A DNA stretch of 64,000 nucleotides from Solanum dulcamara (GCF_947179165.1 NC_077238.1:76561257-76625256); one strand, 5' to 3'; numbered from the stretch's first letter, positions 34,401 to 45,882 are shown. Numbers and translations: made by a program. The notes: a model not told the origin generated them from the sequence alone.

Positions 34401-36013
34401 GCCCTTCATCTTCTCTACCAATCCCCTTGACCTGTCCACTATAGAGATCCTGGAAAATACAAAAGTAAAAAAAAAATACTGCCATACATTGAAGTTCCTT
34501 GGTTAGCTGAGATACAGATAACAAGTTGCATTTGAACTCAGGAACAAAGAGCACATTTCCAATAACTTAGTCTCCAAAGACTTTTGTGCTACCAACATGA
34601 GACACTGATACTACACTTCCTATGGGTAGAAGTATCTGCCTTCTTTCAGACTTAGATACTGATGTGTACGTATTTAGTAATGCAGACTGAGATGTCAAAT
34701 GGTTAGTAGCTCTTGTATCAACTATCCACTCCTTATTCACATATTTGGACACTAGAGCAGATAGAACTCTACCTGCAGTGGCTATTTTAGCTGAGTGCTC
34801 TCCACCAGTATCACTTCCTTTGTCTAGTAACTGCATGATCTGTTGATATTGATCAACTATGAAGAAAGCTGCAGGTGATGTGGACGATATGCTTGTTGCA
34901 CTCGTTTCTCCATTATGTGGTAGGCCTGTACTTTGAGTAACTACAACTTGGTTAGCAAAAGAACTAGAACTAGATGTAGAACTACCAGCTTTCTTCTTAG
35001 ATATCCATCCAACTAGATAGCCTTTGACTTTAAAACATTGTTCCTTAGTGTGACCTCTATAACCACAGACTTCACAAGTGATGACAGGCTTCTATGGTTT
35101 CTGAGGATTATACTGATTCTCATAGTGATTTCTACTTGGATTACCACCACCACCACTAAGTTAATGACCAAAGTTACCACTACCAATACTATGACCATTC
35201 CCTCCCTTTTGACTAAATAGTGCAGTGCTTTCAATCATTTTAAAAAGAGATAAGCCTTCATAACTAGTGTGTGCTATGTTCCTTTGACTTTCATGATCTA
35301 TGATAAGAGAAAAGACTTTGTTCAAATTAAGAGTTGGTGACTGCATTAGAATTTGACCTCTGGCTGAAGAGTAAGTTTCATTTAGTACCATTAGGAACTC
35401 TAGTAACCCTTGGTATTCATAATGGTCTTGAAACTTCTTAGACTCGGAACATGAGTAGCCTGGGCATAATGGAGTCATATTCATTCCACAGTCCTTTGAG
35501 TGTAGTGTAGTAATATGTAATTGACATAGTCCCTTGACTTAGACTGTGAATTTTTTTATGAAGTTGATACACATGTGCTCCATTAATCTTATCGAACCTT
35601 TTTTTCAGATCACAGCACACTCTGTGTGCATCACCATCATACACAACAGTCCCTAGTAATCCTGGTCGAGCAGCATTCATAATCCAGGAAAGAATTACAG
35701 CATTACACTTCTCCTACGCATCAAAGAACTCAGGTCCAAACTTAGACTTAGGAAATTTGTCATCAATAAACCCAAACTTACTCTTACCTAGCAGTCCAAT
35801 TCTCATAGATCTACTCCAGATTGCATAGTTCTCTAAACCATTCACTTGAAGAGATATTAAGGAACCTAGAGTATCATTCTGGTGCAAAAACAGAGGATGA
35901 TTGTGATCAATATTTGGAACTATGAAGTCAGATGTTGCATTCATTACAACTGTGTTTGAGTGTAAATTCTCAGTACCTAATATTCTAGATGCAACTTCAC
36001 CTAAATTCACCAT
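31476..36013 (-). pseudogene. copia gag-pol polyprotein, multiply broken
   Basis: Read right to left. Gag (from 36013) shows LENYAIWSRSM, then a CCHC knuckle CEVCGYRGHTKEQC near 35040-35080. The protease has DTRATNH at about 34720, with Arg where copia proteases have the DSGA/DTGA glycine. Integrase (34554-33504) has an HHCC-like HRRLGH...CTVCPLAK segment, VDDYSR, FRTDNGTEF and VERKHK, so D, D and E are present. RT (33122-32577) has AFLNGDL then a stop right after LKKAPR. The catalytic box near 32453-32466 reads YVHD instead of YVDD. RNase H and tail (32114-31476) are open: SDWGGC, RSSAEVEFR, DSKAAIQIA, KDQLADLLSK. Frame changes and stops at several joins, plus two altered catalytic motifs, mean this copy cannot be autonomous. 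Confidence 0.93.
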
Positions 36014-36148
36014 TGAAATTGCTTCAAAACTGAGTATGCAGATTTGATACTTATTTGCGATTCAAACACTTTCCAGATTCGAATCTAAGTACCTGTAATG
36101 CACTACTCTAAGACTCTACTGCTTGATCTAGTCTAAGACCTCACCAAT

Positions 36149-36160
36149 GCTCTGATACCA
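36149..36160 (-). promoter_or_regulatory. copia primer-binding site
   Basis: The minus strand reads TGGTATCAGAGC directly next to the 5' LTR, complementary to initiator tRNA-Met. Confidence 0.92.
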
Positions 36161-36402
36161 TGATAACTCCATTAATGGAGCTTTGTATAAAGACATAACA
36201 GAGAGAAGAATCAGGCAAGGGAGAAGAAGAAGCAGAGGAGTTACATTGCTCACAGTATCACTGATTTCAACTTGGCTTACATGTGTATAAGTGTGATGTA
36301 TTTATAGAGCACTTATAGTTAGTTTCTAATCTCAATTAACTATAACAAACTCTAACAAACTTATTTAACCATGGTAGCTTCTTAATTTCCCTATGATTAA
36401 CA
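36161..36402 (-). repeat. 5' LTR of the copia element
   Basis: 242 bp, the partner of 31210-31462. It abuts the PBS on its inner side and the TTTAT duplication on its outer side. Confidence 0.96.
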
Positions 36403-36407
36403 TTTAT

Positions 36408-37397
36408 ACATATCAAATGATATAAAATTTAAATTTAAATTACTGAATTTTGTCAAATCCGTAACTATAATGCTCGTTCCCTACCTAATGAATGGAATAA
36501 CCTTCATTTTTCAGTGCCAATACGAAGATCTCAGAGCTTGATATGCACTATAATTTCAATAAAGATTATATTTATTCATATTTTTAAAAATATAATGAAT
36601 TCAATTAAAAAAACTTTTTAAAAAATGAAACGGATTTTCTAGAAAATATAATAAAAACAAACTTATCTATAAATCTCCTGCAATTTTTCTTTGGCTTATT
36701 TGATTCAGTTCAGTTGAGAAGCACATGGGTTGCCTTTCTTTTTCTCTTTTCTTTTCTGTTTTTTATTATCCAAATATATTTTGTCATTTTATTCTAATTC
36801 ATTTTTCAACTAATCTCACCGACCACGCCGAGGAGATAAATTGGCCACCGATTATTTCAATTAATCGGCTCCATCCAAGCCTAATAAGCCGAGCCGCTCC
36901 GTTCTCATTCCACTTATCAAGATTATTTTTTTTTACAGCTTATAGCCTTACTGGCTTTTTCGGTCATTTCAGTCACTTTTTATAGTCTTATTTTTTTGAG
37001 AAATTTTCTTATACAGCTATATTTTTGCCTCTAATTACAAAATGTAGCAGTATATTAATTTTAAAATATAGCGAAATATATTTTATCTATGTACATAATA
37101 ATAGTGAAATATATTATAACTATGCACATAATAATACTATTGAAATACATTATATAGTGCGCTTATTAAGTTTATCGCGCGTTTAGTAAGTATATTCGCG
37201 CTTATACAATATTTCTGCACAATTATATCCATGCATATCTATTGTATACCACACAACTAGCACTATATTCCGTAAAAAATATTAGCATCATTAATTTCGA
37301 TTAAAGTATAGGACCTTTAATTTGTTGTGTTACGGAATATTTTTTTTAGTACATATTTTTTCGATCTTCTGAGGGTACATACAACTTATTAGTCTTA
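36408..37397. other. AT-rich spacer upstream of the HD-Zip gene
   Basis: No gene recognised. A 36725-36985 open frame is hydrophobic low-complexity sequence without a family match. The region may belong to the distal promoter. Confidence 0.4.
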
Positions 37398-37769
37398 GAG
37401 CCCGTTTGGATGGGCTTAAAAAAAGTAACTTTTATGTATGAAGTGCTTTTAGAACTTTGAAGTGCTGAAAATTATTTTTATAAATAAGCAGTTGAGTGTT
37501 TGGATAAAAGTGCTTATGATGTGAATTTTAGGGTTAAAAGAATAAAAAAAAGCTAGTTTGAGAATTTTGTTAAAAATATAAGGGATAAAAAAGTAATTTT
37601 CATGGTCAAAGAAAATGACTTTAAGCATTTTGGAAAAAAGAAGTTAGGAATCCTAACTTTTCATTTTTGACTGACTTTAAGAACTTTATGGCTTAAAGTC
37701 AGCATTAGGCAAACACGTCCAAAAGCTAAAAAGGGGCTTTAAGTTGGTCAAGTCAATCCAAACGGGCTC
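37398..37769. mobile_element. Tourist-like (PIF/Harbinger-type) MITE
   Basis: 372 bp with perfect 14-bp terminal inverted repeats, GAGCCCGTTTGGAT, and a TTA duplication at 37395-37397 and 37770-37772. The interior has no coding capacity. Lies about 1.1 kb upstream of the HD-Zip start codon. Confidence 0.87.
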
Positions 37770-37772
37770 TTA

Positions 37773-38218
37773 CCCTTTCACTTAAAAATATCTTGTTTAA
37801 AAGAGAACGAAATAGATTAATAAATAAAGTTATATATACTCGTAGGATAATATATTTTGTATTAATTAATGTAATTTAAATTCGTATAATAAGTTATTTA
37901 TTATTTTATTTAGTTTTCTAGGAGCCTAACTAACTAAATTTGTGTGTAAAAATGACTTCATTCTTAAAATTGAAACCTACTATTAACGATGTTACTTATC
38001 AATTAAAGATTATAAATCAATGTTTACTCGAAAGAGTTACCTACTATTACCTTTTTAAAATATACTAATTGTATTGATATTTCTAATACCGTTAACACTC
38101 TATATAACTTATAGCTTCAACAAAATAACAATTGATAGAGAGCTAGAACAAATGCACTAAGCAAATAGTTCCCAATCCCACATTGAACCAAATGTTGTTT
38201 TTATGAGATAGAAATAAC
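37773..38218. other. AT-rich promoter-side spacer
   Basis: No feature recognised between the MITE and the SINE. Confidence 0.4.
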
Positions 38219-38377
38219 GGGTAAAGTTGTTGCTATGTAATCAGGAGGTCAGAGATTCAAGTCTAGAAAACAGTTTCTGGTAAAAATGTAAAATATGATT
38301 GCGTACAATAGATTCTTGTGGTCGAGCTCTTTCCCGGACCTTGCGTATAACGAAAGCTTTAATCCCCCAAACTACCC
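38219..38377 (+). mobile_element. tRNA-derived SINE, Au-type, diverged
   Basis: The order of blocks matches the Au SINE as I remember it. An A-box-like GGGTAAAGTTGTTGC is followed by CAGGAGGTCA and a B-box-like AGATTCAAGTCT. Then come AACAGTTTCTGG, AAATGTAAAATATGATTGCG, TACAATAGATTCTTGTGGTC and a CCCGGACCTTGCG block. It is diverged and has no clear duplication or tail. It lies about 0.53-0.69 kb upstream of the HD-Zip start codon, in the same direction. Confidence 0.72.
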
Positions 38378-38570
38378 TATCAGAAAAATTATTTTTGATA
38401 GATCACGATAACCAAAAATGTAAAATATCTCCTAGGAAAAAGTCAAGTTTATTGCAAACCAAGTTGCATTTGCACTGAATTTCAAGTTCATTTCATTTGA
38501 TCCCCCACCCCTTTGAAAGTGTCCCTAACCCCAGTCAGATTCTAACCCTACATCTGACCCCAGATTTGGT

Positions 38571-38580
38571 TTTATTTAAA
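38571..38580 (+). promoter_or_regulatory. candidate TATA box for the HD-Zip gene
   Basis: TTTATTTAAA lies about 325 bases before the start codon and is followed by purine-rich and then long CT-rich leader sequence, a common plant core-promoter arrangement. The transcription start itself is not visible. Confidence 0.4.
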
Positions 38581-38691
38581 GAGAGGAAAAAATAAGCTAA
38601 GCCAGCTGTGTTGTCTACTCGTTTCTTATTTTCCTCTCTCCAATTTCTTCCCCTCCTTTCAACTTTTTTCTTTTTTTTTCTCTTTCTAAAT

Positions 38692-38736
38692 ATGTACACA
38701 CCATTTTCTTTTAACACTTCACAAAATTATTTGTGA
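38692..38736 (+). CDS. uORF 1 in the HD-Zip leader, 14 codons
   Basis: ATG to TGA, peptide MYTPFSFNTSQNYL. It falls in the inferred 5' leader. It would reduce translation of the main ORF if the transcript starts upstream, which is inference. Confidence 0.4.
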   Translation: MYTPFSFNTSQNYL

Positions 38737-38740
38737 AGCA

Positions 38741-38758
38741 ATGAAATTGTGTATTTAG
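38741..38758 (+). CDS. uORF 2 in the HD-Zip leader, 5 codons
   Basis: ATG to TAG, peptide MKLCI, four bases after uORF 1. Same reservation about the transcript start. Confidence 0.3.
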   Translation: MKLCI

Positions 38759-38792
38759 CACTTTTACTTCCTCTTCTTAATTTTCTTTAATT

Positions 38793-38861
38793 ATGGGATT
38801 AGAAGTGGAGGAATTAATTGAAAAGGAGAAATATGGAGTATTATTTGATCTTAAAAAATAA
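38793..38861 (+). CDS. uORF 3 in the HD-Zip leader, 22 codons
   Basis: ATG to TAA, peptide MGLEVEELIEKEKYGVLFDL plus two lysines. It ends 42 bases before the main start codon, close enough to affect initiation. Conserved uORFs are known for some HD-Zip I genes (ATHB1), but I cannot tell whether this peptide is conserved. Confidence 0.45.
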   Translation: MGLEVEELIEKEKYGVLFDLKK

Positions 38862-38903
38862 TAATAATTGAACTTTCAATTCAAGAAAGAAACTACAATC
38901 ATC

Positions 38904-40695
38904 ATGAAGAGAGTTCGTAGCAATGATTCATTGAGTGCACCATTGATTTCCATGTGTCAAAATACTACAGGTGCTTAATTTACTTGGTTAAATACTTCAA
39001 ATTCCCTTGAAGTTTTCACTTCTTTAATTTTTAATTTATATTTATGTTCTCATGAAATTCTGTTCTATTCTTGATATAATAGCATGTCCAATTTGTAATC
39101 CCCATGTAACTGCTTAGTGTGTATATAAATTTGACACAATTAAAGCATTTCAATTGAACTTTGATGTTACTAAATAATGTTCCACTACGTAGTAATGGAT
39201 TACATATTGTTATAAGTCAAGTCTTATCAAGTTCTCACCGTCATAAAAAGAATTACATATTGTTATAAGTCAAAGTCTTAGTGTATTTGTGAGTAGGGTG
39301 TTTATCATTCGATCAACTGTGTCAGATCATTAATCTATTTTTGTTATGTGTTTCTCATGTTATTTTGCTTGTTATTTATAGACGAACACAACAATTGGAA
39401 CAATCAAGTTTACTTTCAATCCATGTTAGAAGGGTTAGATGATGATGAAGCTACCTGTGTTGAAGAATCCGGCGTTGGATCGGAGAAAAAGCGTAGGTTA
39501 AGAGTGGATCAAGTGAAGGCATTGGAGAGGAATTTTGAAGTAGATAACAAGCTTGAACCTGAAAGGAAAGTGAAATTAGCTCAAGAACTAGGGCTTCAAC
39601 CGCGACAAGTGGCGATTTGGTTTCAAAATCGCCGTGCGCGGTGGAAGACGAAGCAATTGGAGAGAGATTACAATGTTCTTAAAGCAAATTTTGATTCACT
39701 CAAACATAAATATGAAGCTCTCCAACATGACAATGAAGCTCTCTTCAAAGAGGTACATTATATCTGCCGACTACTTTTAGTTTTAAGTGATTGGGTGAAG
39801 GACTTTTAGGTTAATTCTCCAAAACATTTTCTCTATATTTTTAAGGTAATGGTTAGGCATGTGCTTGATGCACTTGAATCGAAAACTAATTCTCTAACTC
39901 CTCGATTTAGTGATAAGATCTGATTATACTCTACACTACCCATATCTCACTTGGTGTGATTTCAATAAATATGTTGTTAATTAGGCATATGTACTCTCCA
40001 CGCCTTACAAATTCTATTATGGGATTACACTAGATTTTGTTATTGTTCTAGAAAATGAAAACTATAGGTGACTTTTACCTTTGCTAGGGCTTTTTATGTC
40101 AAAGGAATCCAATATTTATTAAGTAATTTTAATCTTTCTTTTTTGGGTTTTGACATTGTAGATTAGTGAGCTAAAATCAAAGGTACATGGAGGAAACAAT
40201 GAAAGCAAAATTGCTGTGAAAGAAGAGGCTATAGAGTCAGAATCAGATGACAAAGAAATTGAACAAATCAACAACCAATACAACAATTCTAATACAGAGC
40301 TCAACTTTGATAGAATTATTATGAATCCCTCAATTATTTTTACTGATTTCAAAGATGGCTCATCAGATAGTGACTCGAGTGCAATCTTAAACGAAGATAA
40401 CAATGGCAGCAGCCCAAACGCCGCTGTCATTTCATCTTCCGGAGCTTTGTTGATTAATTCAGGATCAGGGTCAGGGTCATCGTCCCCGGATTCTAATTCC
40501 TCATTGAATTGCTTCCAATTCTTGGAATCAAATCCGAAATCAATTCTTGAAAATGAGGTTAATTTTAGTTCGTCGCAGTTTGTGAAATTGGAAGAGCACA
40601 ATTTTTTCAGTGGCGAAGAATCTTGCAGTACTCTGTTGTTCACAGATGAACAAGCTCCCACGCTTCATTGGTATTGCCCGGATGATTGGAATTGA
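38904..40695 (+). CDS. HD-Zip class I homeodomain-leucine zipper transcription factor, ATHB6/ATHB16-like
   Basis: Nuclear DNA-binding activator or repressor; the ATHB5/6/16 group acts in abscisic acid, light and growth responses. Three exons: 38904-38970, 39382-39752 and 40162-40695, with GT-AG introns of 411 and 409 bases. The CDS is 972 bases, 323 residues. The N-terminus [18 protein letters not shown] resembles ATHB6. The homeodomain spans about residues 58-113, with helix 3 [18 protein letters not shown] leucine zipper follows with leucines at 115, 122, 129, 136, 143 and 150; intron 2 interrupts it after residue 146. The serine/acid-rich tail ends in [10 protein letters not shown], the family's C-terminal aromatic motif. 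HD-Zip I proteins bind the CAATNATTG pseudopalindrome as dimers. Start, frame and splice phases all agree and no lesion is seen. The exact orthologue is not certain. Confidence 0.96.
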
Positions 40696-41026
40696 AAAGG
40701 CTCCTTAAAAGAAATTTTTGTATAGTTGAGGTAATGCAAGGGGTACGGTAAGTGGCAGAGTGATTTTGCTGTCATGATTCATCGAGATTTAGTTTCAAGA
40801 ATAAAAATGAGGAGGCGGGGTATTTCACATGGGCTACCGTATACAGGTTGGGTGGTTGGGGGACGTGGGAAAGCGTGTGAGTTTGTGTAAAAGTTTGGCA
40901 TTTTGCATTGTACTTTGAAATCTTACACAATTCTGTGTTTTTTACTGAGGTGGCGTGGGGGTGGGGTTGGAGGGTCATGAGAATCTATGATGATGATGTA
41001 AAAGAAAAACTTTCCTTGTAATGGTA

Positions 41027-41032
41027 AATAAA
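41027..41032 (+). terminator. candidate polyadenylation signal of the HD-Zip gene
   Basis: AATAAA about 330 bases after the stop codon, at the end of a G-rich then T-rich 3' region. An earlier AATAAA-like site lies at about 40799. Choice between them is not possible from sequence. Confidence 0.4.
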
Positions 41033-41516
41033 GGTGGTGACTAGCTAAAAGTATTTCATGGATCTCATTTTTGAATGATTTTACAGCTTTTTAATTCATG
41101 AAAATCATAATTGAGGACTATATACATGTTAAGTAGATAGATATAATGTTGATGGTAAAAAGAAACTTAAAGATGAATGAGAACATAGGGAAAATAAAGT
41201 TCAAAATTTAAAACATTGTTTAATTTGAATGTTTAAATTAAAATATTATTTAATTTGAGTGTTTAAATTAAATATTCTAATAAATTTTAAGGGGTTGATT
41301 ATGTATTTAAGCCAAAACAAAGAACACTTAGTGAGCTCACTTTGATGAGCAGAAAGACTTTTGATACGAATTTAAATTTAATGGAATTTCACCATCAAAC
41401 ACTAAGCGAAAAAAAAAAAAAGACATCATTGAACACTTAATAGGTAAGCTGTAGGAAAATTTTAAGTGCAAAATTTGTGTTATACTTAAATCTGTTGTGA
41501 AGTTCCGTACACTTTA

Positions 41517-41752
41517 GCCTGTTTGGATAGGTTTATTTTAAGCGGTTTATAAATTAAAAATTACAGGTTAAGAAAAAAATAATTAGGTGCAACCCAACTT
41601 TTGTTTTTTGATTTATAAGTTGCTTAAAATAAGTCATTCTAAACAAATTCAATTATTTATTGAGGCTTATTTAAAGCACATAATGACTTTAAGTTAATTA
41701 GACAAACACTAAAATATATGAAAACAGTTTATAAGTTAATCTAAGGGGGCTC
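41517..41752. mobile_element. Tourist-like MITE downstream of the HD-Zip gene
   Basis: About 236 bp. The left end, GCCTGTTTGGATAGGTTTAT, and the right end, TTAATCTAAGGGGGCTC, are diverged inverted copies of the terminus of the 37398-37769 element. TTA lies on both sides (41514-41516 and 41753-41755). No coding capacity. Confidence 0.72.
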
Positions 41753-41755
41753 TTA

Positions 41756-43986
41756 GAGTAATAATTTACGCTGTATCATTACAAGATTCCAACTCATCTT
41801 TTTATTAGATAGGAGTGCTAGTACAATAAAAAAAAATGTAGAACTATCGTATAACTGATCCTTATTATTTTGTGCGAATTATCGACTCAAATAGATGCTT
41901 ATGTTATACAAGTGGAAAAAATTATATTACTAAGCTCGATTTAAGTGATTTAAACATTTAGGTTTTCAATTCTTTCTTTTTGTCCTACTTAGATATAGCC
42001 AGAGATTAAGCTAAGCTAGAAGGCGAAAGGGATTCATTTGAATTATGTTTGTCTGAAAATTACTATAGACATCGTGTAATTTTGGATGAGAAGAATATTA
42101 ACCCTTTTAGTGTTGAAACTTACCAAAAAGAGAGATTCCCATTTGCTTTCTTCTCCTATATCAAGGCATATTTGTTAAGGTTTTTTTTCCAGAGATGGTA
42201 CTCCCATCTTAGCATCAGCGTTTAAAGTCAAAAATTTTATTAAAAATATCCAAAAAATTATATGTGGCTACGTGGTGGGCTCATGTATGTGGGATCCAAC
42301 TCTATTATATTGAATGGAATTGATTTTTTTAAAGGATAGGTATGTGTACTCTGTTGTTTACACACTTTGATTGGTGACAGCTGAACTACTACGTACATTT
42401 GCCATATGCATTATATATCACATAATAAATAAATAAAATAAACGAAATACTACCCCCCAAAAAAAGAAAGAAGATTTATACAATAGTTGGACACGTCTAT
42501 CACTTTGGATTTAATTTAAAATTTTAAACCTTCAAAAATGCACTCTTTTAGTACCCTTTTAACTTTTAAACTTTGACAAAATATTCTTCCTATCATATTA
42601 AACTTTATTGTTATCGTAATATTTCATCACACATGAAATAAAAAGAATAGTCAATCATCTATTCCATAAGGTTTCATTCTCCATCGTCTAATAAGCAAGT
42701 GAAAATTAAAATATTTTGATGACTGTTATTTAATTGATCACACTTTAATTTATGTGGCTATGTACGATATTGTATGAGATACAATTTTTTTATTTTGAAT
42801 CTTAAAAATAGAGAAAATCTTGATAGAAAATGTTTTCTCACTTTAATGGATTATATGCGGCATAAACCAGAATTAATTGAGTCGATGATTGCAGATAATT
42901 TCATTCAAAAATAATTTTGTCTCCACTTAAAGAGAATATCATTGTTTCTTCCTACTTCTTATAGGTAATGTGCTTCATATATAGGTTTGCTTTAATAGTG
43001 TGGTCTCTACCTCCACTTAATTAAAAGGTGCAATTAGTTAAGAAAATCCACCACTTTAATCAATTTTAGTGTGAATATCTTTAATTGTTTGGATTCATTA
43101 ATACTAGCTAACACCTAAGGTGGCATGCTCCACTTTGTTCCCTCCAAATATGCTTAATACTATGTTGGAGGTTTTATAACATTAGAAAATGTTTGCTTTG
43201 AGTTTTACTTTTTCTTTTGTCTACTTTTCCATAAAATATTTATGTCCTTTTAATTAATGTTACGTGTACTCTGTACAATAATTCTGCATGTCAACAATAC
43301 ATCATTTGTATTTAGACATTGAATTACAACAACAACAACATTGAGTTAATTACTACAAAATTCAAAAGTAATTTTTTTCTTCAATTAAAGTCCATTGTTC
43401 AAAATTTCAAAAACTAAAAGAGACTAGTTCTTAATTAGAGGTCATTCGGTGGTTAGAGTTATGAAAGTATTAATAATGCAACGATTAATTATACAAATAT
43501 TAGTTATAGAGATTACTTATTTAGGTATTAGTGATATAAAAATTAGTTACATAAGAATTAGTTATACAAGGTTTTGTATCCTGCATGAAACATTACATAA
43601 ATTCTTTGATCATAACTTATACATGTATAGTTATACGGAAAAAAATATGAACCAAACAATACTGACGTAGAAGCAATGCTATATATGTTTTATGTGGAAA
43701 ATAGAAAAAAAAATCAACTAAATTAATATTGTAATAACTTATACTAGATTGTGGAGATTATTTTTCACCATTTTTGTACCAAAACAATGAATTAAAGTTA
43801 TGCTAATTTAATTAATACATGAATAATATTTTCTAAATGACTAACAAAAGGATCCCTTAGTATTACAAGCTCCACTTTTTAAATTATTTTTTAAAGAATT
43901 ACATTAGGAAAAGGGAAAGGGATTACTATGGTAGGGTTTGAAGATTCAAAATTTCATCAGAGAAAGGGAACGGGTAAGGCAGGAAA
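41756..43986. other. unassigned AT-rich stretch
   Basis: No gene recognised. The open frame at 43449-43670 lies in low-complexity sequence rich in TTAGTTATA-like repeats (43480-43640), which may belong to another short element whose ends I could not define. Confidence 0.4.
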
Positions 43987-43991
43987 CTCAA

Positions 43992-45877
43992 TGTCACGAT
44001 TTCAATCCATCGTGAGTGGAACTCACATTAACCCTCTAAAGGGAGAATCAATTATTAACCCAATTCAACCCATAAAATTATTCATGAAGTGAAAACCTTA
44101 TAAATAACACTAGATAAACAGTTTAAAACAAGTAAAAGAATGAGCTCTCATAAACTCAATCAATATTATAAAATTTTAAGGGAATAAACCCCCTAGAATC
44201 TAAAAGTTATACTACCAAAACTCTAACGTAGGTAGAATAAGGGGATGCAACCCCAACAAGAAAACATAACTCAAGGTCTAAAATGTTTGTGCCTGAAAAG
44301 ATGGACAAAGAAACTAGGAAGAAATCCACGGCAGCCTGAACGAAATAGTTCACCCTTGGATTCAGATAGTGAAAGTCTCACAGTTGAAGTTTCTCATCAA
44401 CCGTCTGAATATGCATGTACTTAATAAAAAAAGCACAAGTGCAATATCATTACATAAACCACCGTGTACTGGTAGAATCATACATCTTGTTCCAGTTATA
44501 CAAGATATGAATAGACAACCATAACTTAGTAAAACAGATAATACACAATCAAATCATCATTAACTCACAACTGGACTTCCGGTCCTTACTTTGAATTGAT
44601 ATACACAATAAACATGAAACAGTCACAACACAGCAATCAATTCGGTTCTCTCATAGAATCCACACACAAACTGCTAGTGAACCAGCGTGGTACCTTCCCC
44701 AATCATTAGTTAGTGTACTGGCATGCCCGATCCAATCATTAGTATGTACCGATGTTGTATCTGATCTAATCATTAGTATGTACCGGCGTGGTACCCTATC
44801 TAATCATTAGTTTGTACCGGCGTGATATCCAATCCAACCAAGAAATCACATATCACAATCACAATCATAATGAATAACAATCACACTTGTACATCTAAGT
44901 AAACACATTCATTTCATGTGATTGACAACATTTATCATGTCAATATCATGTTCTTTCATTTTTCCTAATCATATATCATACATGCAATACTAACAAATCA
45001 GTTGGCAAGCACATATAACATAAACGGGAAAACAACAACTAGCACTACCTTGAAACAAGCCTGGCTGAATGTTTTAAAGAACTTGAGCTTTCCCCTTTTG
45101 TAATGCCTTGACCGCTTGTTCTTGGTGTAAAACAAATAAAAAATCACACAATCAATGAACAATGACCTAATTAAACCCGGATTATAACTTAATCTTAATC
45201 CTGGGCCATTTACATGATCATTTTATCCAAATTAGGGCTTTTCCATCATTAATTCAAGTCAACCCCACACCCCCCTCTAAGATAACCACCACAGATTCTG
45301 AGGTCCAAGAATCGAATCACAAGGTAGGAAAGTAATTAACTTACCTTTACTGAATGAGTTGGTGGAAAATTAAAGAAAATAGCCCTAGATCGCCCTTTCA
45401 TTTCCCAAGAACGAAGTTGCAGAATAAAGAGAGATTTTGGAACTTTTTGTATTAAATTTGTGATTGGCCCGCTATATATAGCGGCTACCAGCCCGCCATA
45501 GCGGGACTCCATTCTTTATGGCGGCTTGCACAGACACAAAAATTCAAAAATTCTCCCCCAAGTCCCCATTTCGCAACACACCTCGAGCCTTGACGTTCTA
45601 AAACAACCCTTTCATGCCAAATTCGATATCGGGAGTTCTACTTACCCGATTTCAATTCTGAAAGTCGTACATACTCCTTAATGCCTTAGCTAATAGAACA
45701 GTCAACCTAAGCTTAGACATTAACTTCAATCCTTTTCCGGATTGACCTAGACCTCACCTACTTAAATTTCATCTGAAACTGACCTAGCCTGAAAATTTTA
45801 AATTAATACACAAAAATATTTCTAGCCCAAATTCTTCCACTATTGACTTTTCCAAAACGACGGAGCGGATTGTTACA
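43992..45877 (-). mobile_element. solo LTR, CCGC-rich promoter family
   Basis: 1886 bp, TGTCACGATTTC to GGATTGTTACA on the plus strand, with near-identical 5-bp flanks CTCAA (43987-43991) and TTCAA (45878-45882). The minus strand aligns with the truncated LTR at 55033-56889, so it lies in minus orientation. It contains a four-unit tandem array (44677-44838) and palindromic CCGCTATATATAGCGG near 45467. No coding region. Confidence 0.87.
44677..44838. repeat. about 43-bp tandem array in solo LTR, 4 units
   Basis: Units of the type AATCATTAGTATGTACCGGC followed by GTGGTACCCTATCT. The matching position in the 55033-56889 LTR carries its own array (56120-56255). Confidence 0.85.
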
Positions 45878-45882
45878 TTCAA

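Larger units (their letters stand above)
31210..36402 (-). mobile_element. Ty1/copia retrotransposon, structurally complete, coding-dead
   Basis: A 5193-bp element with two short LTRs (31210-31462 and 36161-36402). It has a PBS matching initiator tRNA-Met, a polypurine tract and an exact TSD TTTAT (31205-31209 and 36403-36407). Gag, protease, integrase, RT and RNase H follow in copia order on the minus strand but are broken. The LTRs differ at about 13 of 242 compared bases plus an 11-base gap by hand count, so it is of moderate age and probably younger than the chromovirus. Confidence 0.97.

Noticed and set aside
36725..36985. Hydrophobic 86-residue ORF, possible membrane peptide
   Set aside because: Low-complexity T-rich sequence, no family match, no promoter or splice signals linked to it.
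39348..39809. 153-residue single-exon ORF as the HD-Zip protein
   Set aside because: It reads through both intron edges. The GT-AG exons 38904-38970, 39382-39752 and 40162-40695 give a family-like N-terminus, a continuous leucine zipper and the typical C-terminus.
40119..40661. 180-residue minus-strand ORF
   Set aside because: Antisense shadow of HD-Zip exon 3; its serine/leucine composition mirrors the sense acidic/serine-rich tail.
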